Of a stretch of DNA of 64,000 nt, positions 21,868 through 32,679 are shown one piece after another. Numbering within the stretch: the first letter of the stretch is position 1; every line of letters begins with the position of its first letter. Below the pieces are notes generated by a model. That model was not told where the DNA came from and did no database searches. It was given only the letters and a program-made list of their open reading frames with translations. Origin of the DNA: Uloborus plumipes (Eukaryota > Arthropoda > Arachnida > Araneae > Uloboridae); the NCBI GenBank assembly GCA_038373865.1, contig JAXGGA010006480.1, forward strand, positions 1-64,000. Direction: 5' to 3'. Made by a program: the position numbers and the translations under genes.

Positions 21868-22216
21868 CACTGTACAAAATGAATGTTGTTTTAACAGTAT
21901 AATACAGCTAATTTTATAGTAATAAACTGTAAAACTTCTAATTTTACGGTACTGAACTGTAAAATTGCTAATTTTAGTTTATTACAGTGCATTTTACAGT
22001 TTTAAGTTAGAACCTTTGCTGCCAGTGTTATACTGTTGTTTTTAAAGTATAGTATAGTTAAATTTTACGGCAATAAACTATAAAATTGCTGTCTATAGAG
22101 TAAGAAACTGTAAAATTGCTAATTTTACAGTTTGATACAATGCATTTTACAGTGTTACAGTGGAACCTCGGCTGCTAGTATAAAACTGTAAAAACGACAG
22201 TTCATTTTTTGCAATG
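21868..22216 (-). mobile_element. TGTAAAAT-family MITE, copy 3 (inverted, nested)
   Basis: Begins CACTGTACAAAATGAATG and ends GTTCATTTTTTGCAATG. Module order is inverted relative to copies 1, 2 and 4. It lies within the left arm of the foldback element, so it is younger than that element. Confidence 0.75.
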
Positions 22217-22527
22217 AATGTACATATCGCATCGCACTCGAGAACCCCTGTTCCTGTCCGTTGCAATGGCTGTACCAGATAAAGGGTCCCCGAGAGTAAT
22301 GTACACAGAGGCACCATAAAGAAAAGATACCGTAAGTGAAAAATCTGTTTGAAAATACATGTATAAAAGTAAAAAGTACATTAGCAAAAGTAAATGTGCG
22401 AAGTTTTTCACCGGCTACAAGCAACACCTCCTAAATACTAAATGCCTACTACATTTGCTTCACTACGGAAGACATTTGTTACACTTTGAGCGCCATTTTG
22501 CGGCAATCCGATGATGCATTTGTTATG

Positions 22528-22745
22528 GTGATAAATCCAAACAATGATCGAATTAAATTTTTTGATTGGCTAATTTTTAATTTTAAACTTAGAAATCAAC
22601 CAGTCGTTAATTTCTCTGTCTGGAAGGCCGTTGTTATTGCAATAAATCCAAACATTATTCGAATTAAATGTTTTGATTGGCTAATTTTTAAATTTGAATG
22701 TAGAAATCAACAAATCGTTAATTTCTTTGTCTGGAAGAACTCCGA
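22528..22745 (+). repeat. Two tandem 111-bp units
   Basis: ATAAATCCAAAC recurs at 22531 and 22642, with matching GATTGGCTAATTTTTAA and TTTCTCTGTCTGGAAG blocks. Because 111 is divisible by three, the frame at 22486-22794 stays open and shows a 37-residue repeat (FDWLIF...RNQ..VNF.VWK). I regard the frame as fortuitous, though it could be a relic. Confidence 0.8.
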
Positions 22746-23021
22746 TAGATGGCAGTGCGTTGTGAACCAAGGGAGAAATTTTGCTCTGTGCTAAAAACCA
22801 GAAAGAAGTAGGCATTTAGTATTCAGGAGGCGTTGCTACGAGGCACACCTCACAACTTCGGCTCATAAGATTCCGAACGGCCTGGAATACTCTCGGCAAC
22901 TGTCGAATTTAACCGCGTCGGGAAAGCATTTCCGACCATTCATTGCAATCTGATTTCGAGCCGTTAGGATACACCCTATTCCTTCGCGAAGTTTTGAAAC
23001 ACTTAACTGGGACACCCCCTG

Positions 23022-24648
23022 TATATTGTTAATCGAAGAAAAAGCACTGTAATATACAATAATAGCAAAGATTAAGATATCACAACTAGGTAGCTACAGT
23101 TCACTTTTTAAGAACTGCTCCGTGGAAAAATCAACCGATTGATGTTTTTTCACGATCTATAGAGAGCATGGAGACTTTATTTAAATGTCATTCAACCACT
23201 ATTTTTAAATTTTATTAAATTAGAAGCATATACATCTTGTTAATAAAACGGCATTCATGCACACAGAAGAGAAAATCTTATAAAATTTGTAGCTAGCTAG
23301 TTGTGAGTTGTGGTATGCAGCCCACTATATGAAGACATCGGAATGGGGAAAGATAATTCAATTTGTTTCGTTGTTTTTTTGCATATCAACTTTTTTCTCT
23401 TATATTTAATTTCTGACGTTTGATTTTTTTCTATGTATACCTTCTTAAATTTGATTTCAGTTATATTAAAAATGATTTTTCATTTGAAACATAATTTAGC
23501 CGGAAGCATTTTATGCTCATATTATATAAAGTGTTTAGGGTTAAAAAGAATCAAGCCCATTTAAAGTGCACTTGATCCACTTTAGCTCTGAATGCCTCAG
23601 ATATATATTCACAGCTTATTTATTATAATTCTTTTTTAAGTTGTAAAATGCGTTAATGTTATGAAGAAGATGTACTGATAGCGACTCTGTAAAGGTTTTG
23701 AGACTTAATTTAGGGTCGTGACAAAGAGGTAACATTATTATTTTGGTGTTGCCTTTTTACAACTAGGTAAATCTCCGAAGTTTTTCAAAGCTCCATGCCC
23801 AAAATACGTCGCTGGGATGATTAAATTTTTCAAAAAAGAAAAAAAACTGATATTTAAATGTTTGAGAACTTTTTATCCCTCAGATACATTTTTTTCTATT
23901 TTTTGAACCAACCAGTACAGAATACCACTGTTCCTCTTCAATCCAGAATCTTTGCTGTTCAAGATGTGGAGGAACTATTGATGCACTCAAAGATTCCCCT
24001 AATTTGCTCCTGATACAATTCTGATTCTTCTCACGTTCAATTAGAAGTACCTGGTGGAATTAAACAAAGGAAGGGTCAGAGCAATTAAAGGGAAGTAGGA
24101 CCAAGCTCTAGTACATTAAACCTTTGTATGCAGTTTTTTTTATTCAAGACGTTTAGGTTTTGTTTTTGTAACTTTCATACTTAATCAGATACTCTGTGAA
24201 ACGGATAAAGGCGAATATTTCACGTTCAAACTTCAAACAGCAACTTTGTGTATTTCCACTGAAGAAAACAATGTAAGATATTTACTTACTTTTAATTTCA
24301 GATTTGTTTTAGTGCTTAGACTTTTGAAGCGACCAATGAAACATTGCTACTGCAACCATAGCATTGATACCAAAAGTTCTAGCAAAAAATTTGAAATATC
24401 AATATTAAGAAGAACTTAATCATATTTTGTGATTAGAAGTTCAATCATTTAAATTATCATTTTCTGTAGAAGAGAAATTGTTATGCAATTCTTAATCTGA
24501 ATAATTATAACACAATGGCAATGTGAAAGCTGCCGACCAGAAATCAACTAATCAATGAAATTTCGAACTCATTGCGCTGGCGCCGGTAACTTTAGAAAGC
24601 TAATTAGTTGAGGTTCAGAGTGAATTGTGATTCTGGGTTGTCCGAAAA
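23022..24648. other. No recognisable feature
   Basis: AT-rich, no convincing frames, terminal repeats or tandem structure. Confidence 0.35.
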
Positions 24649-24656
24649 GTATAAAT

Positions 24657-24840
24657 CAGGATTGCGGATTCAGGATAAAGATGACCGACTCCGACTCTTT
24701 TACCCCAAAATTCATTCGACTCCAACTTCGCAGCCATGGCAGAGCTTCCGACTCTGAGTATAAATGACGCACCCTGACTTCTACTCTTGGAGTTTTAAAA
24801 CCTTCGACTCCAACTCCATCACTTCGACTCCACAGCCCTG
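24657..24840. mobile_element. hAT MITE, GGAGTCG family, 8-bp TSD
   Basis: Right end CCACAGCCCTG, left end CAGGATTGCGGATTCAG, flanked by GTATAAAT on both sides (24649-24656 and 24841-24848). The interior repeats CGACTCC words. Perfect 8-bp TSD and CAGG ends indicate hAT. The longer repeats at 15070 and 39411 share the GACTCC and GCAGCCATGGCAGA segments. Confidence 0.85.
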
Positions 24841-24849
24841 GTATAAATT

Positions 24850-25376
24850 AAGCTTAAATATTTGAACCGCACACGCTGCAGCATATATAATAGCTGTTAC
24901 AGATACTGCATAGACTATAAATCATATGTCTCCGTTATTTTAATGGAAAAAAGAAAAAAACTTCAGTTTTCTCCAAGTTATATATTTCGTGCACATTAAA
25001 AAAAAATTAGGGCGATGAAATTGAAAACTGATTACTGATTAATTGATTATTTATTTTGTACTGATCATTGATACTGATGATTTTGTAATTTCAAAAAATG
25101 TTCTTTTCGTTGTTCAAAGATTGCTGATTGCTACGCTATCCTTTAATATCTACATACCAAGCATCCTCTCTATATTAGCACACATTAGTTAAAAAATCTA
25201 GAGTTCGCATTATCTTAAACCACGCCTTATTTTATAAGGACTCGACCGCCAGTGTACGACAAAGAATAGTTTCTTTACGATGAATGTACGATTCATTAGG
25301 TACAAGATACTTTCATGCGGTTCCTGGGGAAAGAGTTCTTACAAAATGGGACGTGACTTAAGACTGCGAAGCATTC
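24850..25376. other. No recognisable feature
   Basis: AT-rich DNA with nothing recognisable. Confidence 0.35.
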
Positions 25377-25610
25377 CCATCATTTCAAAAATTTTAAGGG
25401 AATAAATGGTTTTTACTCTATGCAAATTATACCCAAAAAAGCAAAAAGCAAGCCCACATACTTACGAATGCATTGATTTCCCAAACACAGACGTCATTTC
25501 AAAAATTTTCTGGGCTCAAATGGTTTTTACTCCATGCAAATTATACTTAAAAAATCAAAAAGCAAGCCCACATACTTGTGAGTTCATTAATTTCCCAAAT
25601 ACAGACGGAG
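25377..25610 (+). repeat. Two tandem units of about 114 bp
   Basis: CATTTCAAAAATTTT starts both units (about 25380 and 25495), followed by TGGTTTTTACTC, CAAGCCCACATACTT and ATTTCCCAAA. The text resembles the interior of the hAT MITE at 673-846, so it is probably a tandemly repeated piece of that family. Confidence 0.65.
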
Positions 25611-25697
25611 GTTGGGGGGAGGGGGGAGGTGATTGGCACCTAACTCACTTAAATAGCGGGCTTAGTGTGGACGCTGGATGTTTGAAACTAATCTAAT

Positions 25698-26116
25698 ACC
25701 CTACAAAAAATAAGTTGTTGTTTTTACAGTATAATACTAAAAGCAGAGGTTTCAGTTTAAAACTGTAAAATTGCAATAATAAACTGTAAAACTAGCTATT
25801 TTACCGTTTATTACTGTAAAAATAGCAATTTTACAGTTTATTACTGTAAAATTAACACTGCTACAGTTTATTACCATTAAATTAGCTGTACTATACTGTA
25901 AAAACAAAAGTGTAATACTGGCAGCATCAGAGGTTCCAGTTTAAAACTAAAATGCACAGTAATAAAGTGTGAAGCTAGCTACTTTACAGTTTATTACTGT
26001 AAACTAGCAATTTTACAGATTACTACTGTAAAATTAGCATTGTTACAGTTTATTGCTCTAATTACTGTAAGAATAGCTGTATCATACTGTAAAAATAACA
26101 TTCATTTTTTACAGTG
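25698..26116 (+). mobile_element. TGTAAAAT-family MITE, copy 4
   Basis: Starts CCTACAAAAAATAAGTTG and ends CATTCATTTTTTACAGTG. Two modules are visible, each with GTATAATACT, GAGGTTCCAGTTTAAAACT and several ATTTTACAG / CTGTAAAAT pairs. Confidence 0.8.
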
Positions 26117-27514
26117 TGTCTATTTAAAGAGGGACTACTTAGATGCTTAGAAGACAAATGATGTTGATTGATACCATAGTTTATTGAAGTATTTGAAAAA
26201 AGATGAAAATGAAATCAAGAAATCATCAGCTTCAAAATTTTGTACAACAGTACTGAAATGTAACAACTAGTTTGGGACAACATTTCCGACCTAACTGTTC
26301 ATTTTGGGACGGAGGTTGGACAATTTATGATAGAAGTAAGTCTATACCATTCCTTATGATCATCACTTCCCATGAAATGAGGAATCGAAGTCAAAATATC
26401 TTAAATGGTGATTAATGTTTTAAAACCACTTGATATTCCCTATCACGCTTTAAAAAATGATGAAAACTAAAACTCTTTAAGCTGAATCTAAAAACAAGCA
26501 TAGAAAAAAAATACAATTTTTTGTCTCGCTCTACATTAATGTTGCATAATGAAATCAATTATATCCAAAAATCATTATAATAAACGACCATGAGAGAGAG
26601 AGAAAAAAAAGCATGGATACTAAAAAGGTCCTGTCGGAAAGTAATTTTTATCTAGAGTAATGAAAAAAACGGGATAGTTTTTTTTGCGCTTATATTAACT
26701 CTCTTTATGAGAAAGATGAAAGAGGAAAAGGTACAATGAAAGTGTCACTGTTTTTAAGTTATTGTGCTTTTAATAGATTTCGTGTTGCAATAAGTGATGA
26801 GTTTGCACTTTTATTGTGAAGTTGATGGAGTCTATTCATGCTTTCGGTAAATCGCCTGAATTGTTAGTAGAAGAAAAGATTTTGCTAAGGACTTTTTCCA
26901 AGTGCAATCACTCAGATTATTTTGTAATTACGCTTTTTCTTCTGTTATGACATTGTTGGTTATTAAATTTACTATAGTGAGCAAAAAGTTTCTTTGTTAT
27001 TAATCACACACGTAAATACTGAAAACCAGTGCAAATGTTTTGCAAATTTCTCAAAACCGTACAATTACTAATGGGTCACCTATTTGTTACAATAGATGAC
27101 TTAGTTTTAAAACATTTATTCACTAAGCATTAAATATTTGTCTTGGTGAATAAGCTGAATAAGGAAAATTTTCGTTATAACTCGCAAGAGAAAGTATATA
27201 CCTCTGTGGTGGTGGTGAGGGGGGGGGGTACACGCGGTAGTAAAAGAGCTCAGTTTACCACTATGAAAACTATTGGTAGCTATAGCTGATTTTAGTTTGA
27301 ACTGCTTAGACAGGGTCCGGTATAATAAATAGTAGGATATAAAAGGGACAGAATTGTTGGGTTTTTCAAAATATATTTTGTAACTTTATTCAAATTTTGT
27401 TTCTTGAAAAGTCGCAATGCAAATTTTTCATGTTTTAAAAGCAGTTCACTTTGTGCGCAAATGAGTAAAAACCAAAAAGCAACGTCTAAAAGCACAAATA
27501 AGTCCAATTTAAAA
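26117..27514. other. No recognisable feature
   Basis: AT-rich with a poly-G run near 27222. No gene or element end recognised. Confidence 0.35.
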
Positions 27515-27562
27515 AACGGTAAACATGTTTCAAAGGCATAAAGCCTCCTTCTTCAGTGCCTA
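27515..27562 (-). ncRNA. Hammerhead-ribozyme-like motif
   Basis: Minus strand: CTGAAGA (27556-27550, the CUGANGA core), a stem AGGAGGC/GCCTTT with ATAAA loop region (27549-27532), GAAA (27531-27528), then CATGTTTA. GAAA plus the next bases form the palindrome AAACATGTTT, as in minimal hammerheads that act as dimers. Such motifs are known from the terminal repeats of Penelope-like retroelements. The expected stem I pairing across the cleavage site is poor, so activity is doubtful. Confidence 0.4.
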
Positions 27563-27597
27563 GCAAGAAATCCCTATTTCTTGCTTGGCACTGAAGA
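27549..27597. repeat. Palindrome with a CTGAAGA core on each arm
   Basis: Arms of about 22 bp (TTCTTCAGTGCCTAGCAAGA and its inverse TCTTGCTTGGCACTGAAGAA) flank a short centre. The right arm continues into a second, decayed hammerhead-like half (AGCC/GGCT stem, but GTAAG instead of GAAA). This is a head-to-head arrangement like that at 31322. Confidence 0.75.
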
Positions 27598-27612
27598 AGC
27601 CAAGCTGGCTGT

Positions 27613-29615
27613 AAGATTAACCCATGTTAATGTCCGTCAATAAATGTTATTAAAATTTTGAAATATTCTCGTTATTGCACAAACTTCAACTATGCTCGGG
27701 CATTTAAAAATACGATGGACTTTTAATTTCCCCATCGAAAATTTAATAAGAATTTCGAAACTAGTTGAAAGTTTTATTGAAAGAAACATTGAAAGTAAAG
27801 AAAAATACATGCCATTTACCATATCATACATGATATTGCTTGGTTTTGAATACAGCACCATACAGCTGGTTGCCATGGCGTTCAGTGCATTCCTGTCGGC
27901 GTCGAACGAAAGCTTCCACCTCCTGATTCAGAACATTCAATGGAAATCAAAAATCGTAATTTTCGACAATATTTTGTAACATAATAGGAAAGGAGAAAGG
28001 GATGACTTCACAACTTTTTTTTTCCTGTCTTGAAGTCAATATTAATCTTATTTTTGATGAAGTTAGAAGTTATATGGATTCACTCGGAAATTTATCTAAC
28101 TAAAGGTTTTAAAAACAACTTTAAGCTGCAGTTAGTGACTATAACTGTGAGGAACTGCTGATAATTTGATACTTCCCTCGGAAAATTTTCGAAATGTTTA
28201 TCTTAGAGATGCAATTTCATACTATTTCTGGTGGTATAGTTTAGAAAAATGTGCAAGGGCGAGAAAAAAAACACCTATTAACCTTCGTATCGAGTCTGAA
28301 AGAGTCCCCAGATTTCAAAAATAATTTGTCAAGTAGACTTCTTTTTTTTAAATATGTCAAAAAAGAAAACTCATTTCGTTAACGCTTAGGAGTTCATTAT
28401 AACACATGCTTTACCAATCGAGCTTTAAACAAAAGAAGGAATTTGAAACATTTGCTTAATTATGTATTTAAGAAATGCATGTGCGTGCGTGGGCTTGCGC
28501 GCATTAGTTCTTGCTTGTTTTGCATTTCGTGAAACAATTCTTAACGCAAAATAAGAATGAACTCGCAGTACAGTGGACTCGCGCAGACTACTGAAAAGGA
28601 ATCAAGAGGTATACGCATCTGCTTCGTTATTGGCTATTTAATATTGGTTTCGTCGTGAATTGACTTTCATCTCTTTAGCTTCACTGAAAGCGGAATAATA
28701 TAACGTACCAATCTAAACACTGCTTTATTAATACTTACAAATAACTGCTCCGTATTTTTAGATATTTTTTCCAATTTAAATAAAAAAGCTGATGTAATAT
28801 AATGGCACTTAAACGTGCTGTTTTCTCAAAAATTTGTGAATATGGAGGGGAACAGAAAGTTTCTGGCAATTAAAGAAAAGGCAAAGACAATCTCTTATCA
28901 TAAACCATCATCATATTTAATTATGAAGTTATTAAATATAATTACTGTATCTACGGTACAATTCTATTATAGTGATGTGTCTTATTATTATTACATGCTG
29001 TGCACGTACCGTTCTGTTTTATTTTATGTCGTTCTCTCCCATTGATTATTGATTTTGGGCATCATAACCGTATTTTAGGTTGAATAATATAGCTGTTTAT
29101 TAAAATGCAGTAAAAAGTTGATTCTTTATGTAAGAACTGGTTATACATAGTTAAAAATGGTTTAAAACAGTTTTAAGGGTGTTTACAAATGTCCAAAATA
29201 ATTCGGCATGCTTAAAAAATACGTTTTATCACAACGCGAAATTTTAACTTACGCGAGGGGTCTTGACACGCATCCCTCGCGTAAGTTGAGACTCAACTGC
29301 AGTTATCATGAAAGATTATTATATTTCTGTAAATTCGATTTATCCTCGGTGCTTCGGCCGGGATATCTCAATCAACTCATCAGGCCAATCGATAATTCTT
29401 CATTCTCTCGCGTGCATAATTTTCGCATTAATTGCCAATCTCGTCCATTAGAGCGGGATTTAAAAGAGCATTCGGTTCGGGGGAAAATCCCTCTTTGGAA
29501 CTTCGGAATGAAGTTGGGAAGCTAATGGCTAAATATGATTTCGCATGGCCAGTTGGTTTTCTTCGAATGCAATTAATGCTTAGGTATTAGCATGTGCTGA
29601 CTAGCAAAATAGTCA
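27613..29615. other. No confident gene; CpG-richer island at the end
   Basis: A 95-codon frame at 27692-27979 is hydrophobic in part, but I recognise no family. About 29270-29540 is less AT-rich with CpGs and TTAATTG words, like the island at 21210, and carries no transposon signature. Confidence 0.35.
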
Positions 29616-29619
29616 CGAA

Positions 29620-30720
29620 AACTTTTTATGAGATCATTCTCATACAATGTTTTCCTGTTAAAGTGTTCGAAAAAGTGTGCTCAAAGAGCTTGTGCCATTG
29701 CTTCAAAAATACCCTCAAATGCATTCCTAAAAGTTTTCAAAACGTGTTCTAAACTTTTCAAAAAGTGTTCTCCGACGAGTTTTGAAGTTGTTTCAAAAAG
29801 GGTGCTTCAAAGTTTTCTGAAAAGGAAACAAGTGTCAGTGTTTAAAAAGTGCCTGAAGGCTTTCAGTGTGTCTTTTATTAAAATACTGAACTTGTTTTCA
29901 TAGATGCAAATTCTAACAAATGACTAATGTAAAGACAAAATCTTTAAAATTAATTTTTAAAACGGTTATTGTGGTTTCTGAAAGTTTTTAAACAGTGGAG
30001 CTGCCCCTTCCTTACACCGAGGTCATCAGTTTACATTCATAAGATTAGGAGAAAATTCTCCTTTAAACATCTTTCATAGAAAAACCCAAAAATAGCAAAC
30101 ACGCCCATGCTTTTATCATTTAATGAATTTATAACTCGCATACAATATAATTCTTATACAATAAGCAGCAAGTGAAATTCCTTTTGGTTTTCACGAATTT
30201 TAACGTGATAAACAATAAACATGTCGATCTTTGGCTGTTTAATCATTTACAGAAGAAAAAAAAAAGCGTTCCTAAAGGAGTCAGAAACGTGTGCTGAGCA
30301 AGTAAGTGTTCTAAAAAGCTAACAAGTGTACGTGTTTAAAAAGTGCCTGAAGACATGCAATGTGCATTTTTAAAGCATTTTTGTGTTTCCTGAAAGTTTT
30401 CCAAAAGCAAGGCTGCCCCTTTCTTATACCAAAGTCCTCAATTTTCACTCATAAAATTAGAAAAAAATTCCGTTTTAAACACTCTATTTAAGAAAAAGTA
30501 ATGAACAAAACTGCGTATATTTTTCTAACAACTTTTTTGTTTGCATATATTTTAATAACATTAGTCTAACAATCATTTTGCTCTAATCACAAAATATAAT
30601 TCCCATACAATAAGCACCAAGTGAAACTTCTTTTGGTTTTCACGGCTTTTAACGTGATAAACATATCAAATCTTGGATGTTTAATCATTTACGAAAGAAA
30701 AAAAAAAAAAAAAAAAAAAA
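29620..30720 (+). repeat. Diverged tandem duplication, period ~495 bp
   Basis: AACAAGTGT...GTGTTTAAAAAGTGCC occurs near 29827 and 30322. Both are followed in order by CTGCCCCTT, TATAATTC.TATACAATAAG, TTTTGGTTTTCACG and TTTAATCATTTAC, then an A-run (10 A in copy 1, over 20 in copy 2). Before the first copy, a TTCAAAA/AAAAGTGTTC-rich tract repeats imperfectly. A tandem duplication of a retroposon-like unit with A-rich tail is one reading. Confidence 0.65.
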
Positions 30721-31320
30721 GGCCAGGACGGAACAACTGACCTTTGTATCAACTTCTGATAATTACTCTGACCCGTTTTGTGTTACTTTCTTCTTTAGAC
30801 TTAACTCCAACGTGACAAGATTCTCAAGCGAGCCAAGAGTGCCAAGATATACATCGGGAGTTTCTTCACACGCGTCAGAGTCAATTATTCAGTATTCTTG
30901 ATGGATTTGCAAAGAGTTGGAGAGGAATCGTGGTACCAGATTTGGGAAGCTGAGTTCAGTTGCTTAGAAGTAAGGTTGCAAAATAAAACTCTATCTATAT
31001 CTAACTGTTTTATGATTTCACCATATTGATAAATAATAACATGCATGGGCAAATTATGCAAAGGGTCAGTTTGAGTAAAACTAAACATGAGACAAATGGA
31101 AACAGACTCTATTACCACACTTGTAGCAAATTTTGAAACTAAACTGTTGGTGAGTGAAGAATAGGTAGCAAATGAAAGTGATTTTGAGAATTTTGCTACT
31201 TTCACACAATTGTGTAAGTTTCATCATTTGAATATGATATTATGCTATTAGTTTTTTTTTTCTATCTTACATTTTCCTCTACAGCAGTTCTAGAAGTACG
31301 AACTAACTAGTTTCAACTCT
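30721..31320. other. No recognisable feature
   Basis: AT-rich, with nothing recognised. Confidence 0.35.
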
Positions 31321-31321
31321 A

Positions 31322-31566
31322 TAGAGAAAATTACAACGTTAAGAAGGCACAAATAAGCAGGGATATTGCAGACACGTGTTTCGGCGTTACAAGGAACACC
31401 TTTTGAATGCAAAAAAATTGTGAGCTGATGGATGCACAGACTGTATGTGTATCCATAAGCTCACATTTTTTTTTTGCATTGAAAAAGGCGTTCCTTGTAA
31501 CGCCGAAACACGTGTCTGCATTATCCCTGCTTATTTGTGCCTTCTTAACGTTGTAATTTTCTCTAC
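31322..31566. repeat. Foldback of two head-to-head hammerhead-bearing arms
   Basis: The left arm (TAGAGAAAATTACAACGTTA ... CTGATGGATGCA) is the near-perfect inverse of the right arm (about 120 bp each), with only a few bases between. Each arm contains GGCGTT..AACGCC-GAAACACGTGTC. A single diverged arm occurs at 33545-33620. The arrangement resembles inverted terminal repeats of Penelope-like elements. Confidence 0.8.
31475..31520 (+). ncRNA. Hammerhead-ribozyme-like motif
   Basis: In order: TGCA (31475), TTGAAAA in the CUGANGA position, stem II GGCGTT/AACGCC closing CCTTGT (31487-31504), GAAA (31505-31508), CACGTGTC, then TGCA (31517-31520), which can pair with the first TGCA as stem I. The short palindromic ACACGTGT in place of stem III is typical of minimal hammerheads in retroelements. 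Two core substitutions (C3 to U, G8 to A) predict loss of activity in this copy. Confidence 0.45.
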
Positions 31567-32117
31567 AGCTATAGCACAAAGGTATTTGTAAACTTTAGTT
31601 TCAACTCGTTTTACTTGTCATGTGGAAGTTTACTAAAACATTTATTTATGAACATACTGGGTTGAAGGGAAACATGATTTCATTCGCCAAAAATTGTAGC
31701 AAAGCCTAATATTTTGTACTCAGTTACTCTCAGAGAGTGTACTGTTGGATACAATACACAAAGTTTTATGTTTCAACTTATCCAAAAGAAAAGGATATTT
31801 AAAGATCAGGATCTAAAATCGAAACAATGAAATTCCGTTTCTCTTTACCACGACTCATGCTACTTTAATTAAATCGAAAGATGTTCTTTTTTCTACAACT
31901 CAGTGCCTATTCTAATGGGTATTATTAGTTCACGTAGCTTATATATATAGCGTATCAGCGAATAAAGTTTAACATAGTTCGTAATATTTTACCTGTTTGG
32001 TTTAAATTTGATGTCTTGTAAAAGGCTAGTTTGCGAGGCGTTTTAAAGGAAGGAAAATTAAAAAAAATAAAAACCGAAAATTGTGAGGCAACTAGTATAA
32101 GTACAAGTTATCACAAG
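31567..32117. other. No recognisable feature
   Basis: AT-rich DNA with nothing recognised. Confidence 0.35.
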
Positions 32118-32119
32118 TA

Positions 32120-32677
32120 CAGTGAACTCTCACTTATACGCCGCCTCATTTATGCGTCTTTTTCACTTATACGACGATTTTAAATGATCCCAGCACATTC
32201 AAAAGCAAAATAATAATAGTATCGTTCGTTTATGCGTCGCTCTAAAGATAAATATTTCACTTATGCGCCGAATTTTCCGTAAAATGTATGAAAATTTATT
32301 TATTTTCTTTAAAAAATAAGCATTTTTCTTTACTTTCCTCTTTATCTTTCGCCTTTATTGCTCACGGAAGGCATTTTTTCGCATGAACTAAAGTTCGGAG
32401 AGGGATAATTATCTATTATGCATCGTTTTAAAGGAAACAGTTTGTAGTTAGGTATGCTACAACTTTTTTTTCCTCTTTATCATTATAGTTACGTTACAAT
32501 AATTGCCAAACTGTAGTAAAATATCCCTTTTCTATAGAAACATTCTTATTCACTAGCTCATTAGAACCTATATTGAGTTTTAGTCCTTTAAATAGGCTTG
32601 TTCACTTATACGTCTCTCTCACTTATGCGCCTTTTTCTGTTGGTCCCTAAAGCAGGCGCATAAATGAGAGTTCACTG
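32120..32677. mobile_element. pogo-like MITE, TA TSD
   Basis: Ends CAGTGAACTCTCACTTATAC and its inverse GCGCATAAATGAGAGTTCACTG, flanked by TA (32118-32119 and 32678-32679). Subterminal copies of CACTTATRCG-type words recur inside, for example at 32167, 32256 and 32610. CAGTG ends with TA duplication fit the pogo/Tigger branch of Tc1/mariner. No transposase. Confidence 0.8.
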
Positions 32678-32679
32678 TA

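Larger units (their letters stand above)
21748..23021. mobile_element. Foldback element with CAGGGTGTCCCAGTTAAGTG ends
   Basis: Left end CAGGGTGTCCCAGTTAAGTG; right end is its inverse (CACTTAACTGGGACACCCCCTG). Inverted homology extends inward: GGAAATGCTTTC (about 21845 and 22925) and CTCCTAAATACTAAATGCCT (22424) against its inverse near 22812. The left arm is interrupted by the TGTAAAAT MITE at 21868. The centre holds a 111-bp tandem duplication. No transposase is recognised. Confidence 0.7.

Noticed and set aside
27692..27979. 95-codon frame as a possible chemoreceptor exon
   Set aside because: Some hydrophobic stretches, but no motif of gustatory or ionotropic receptors and no exon boundaries.
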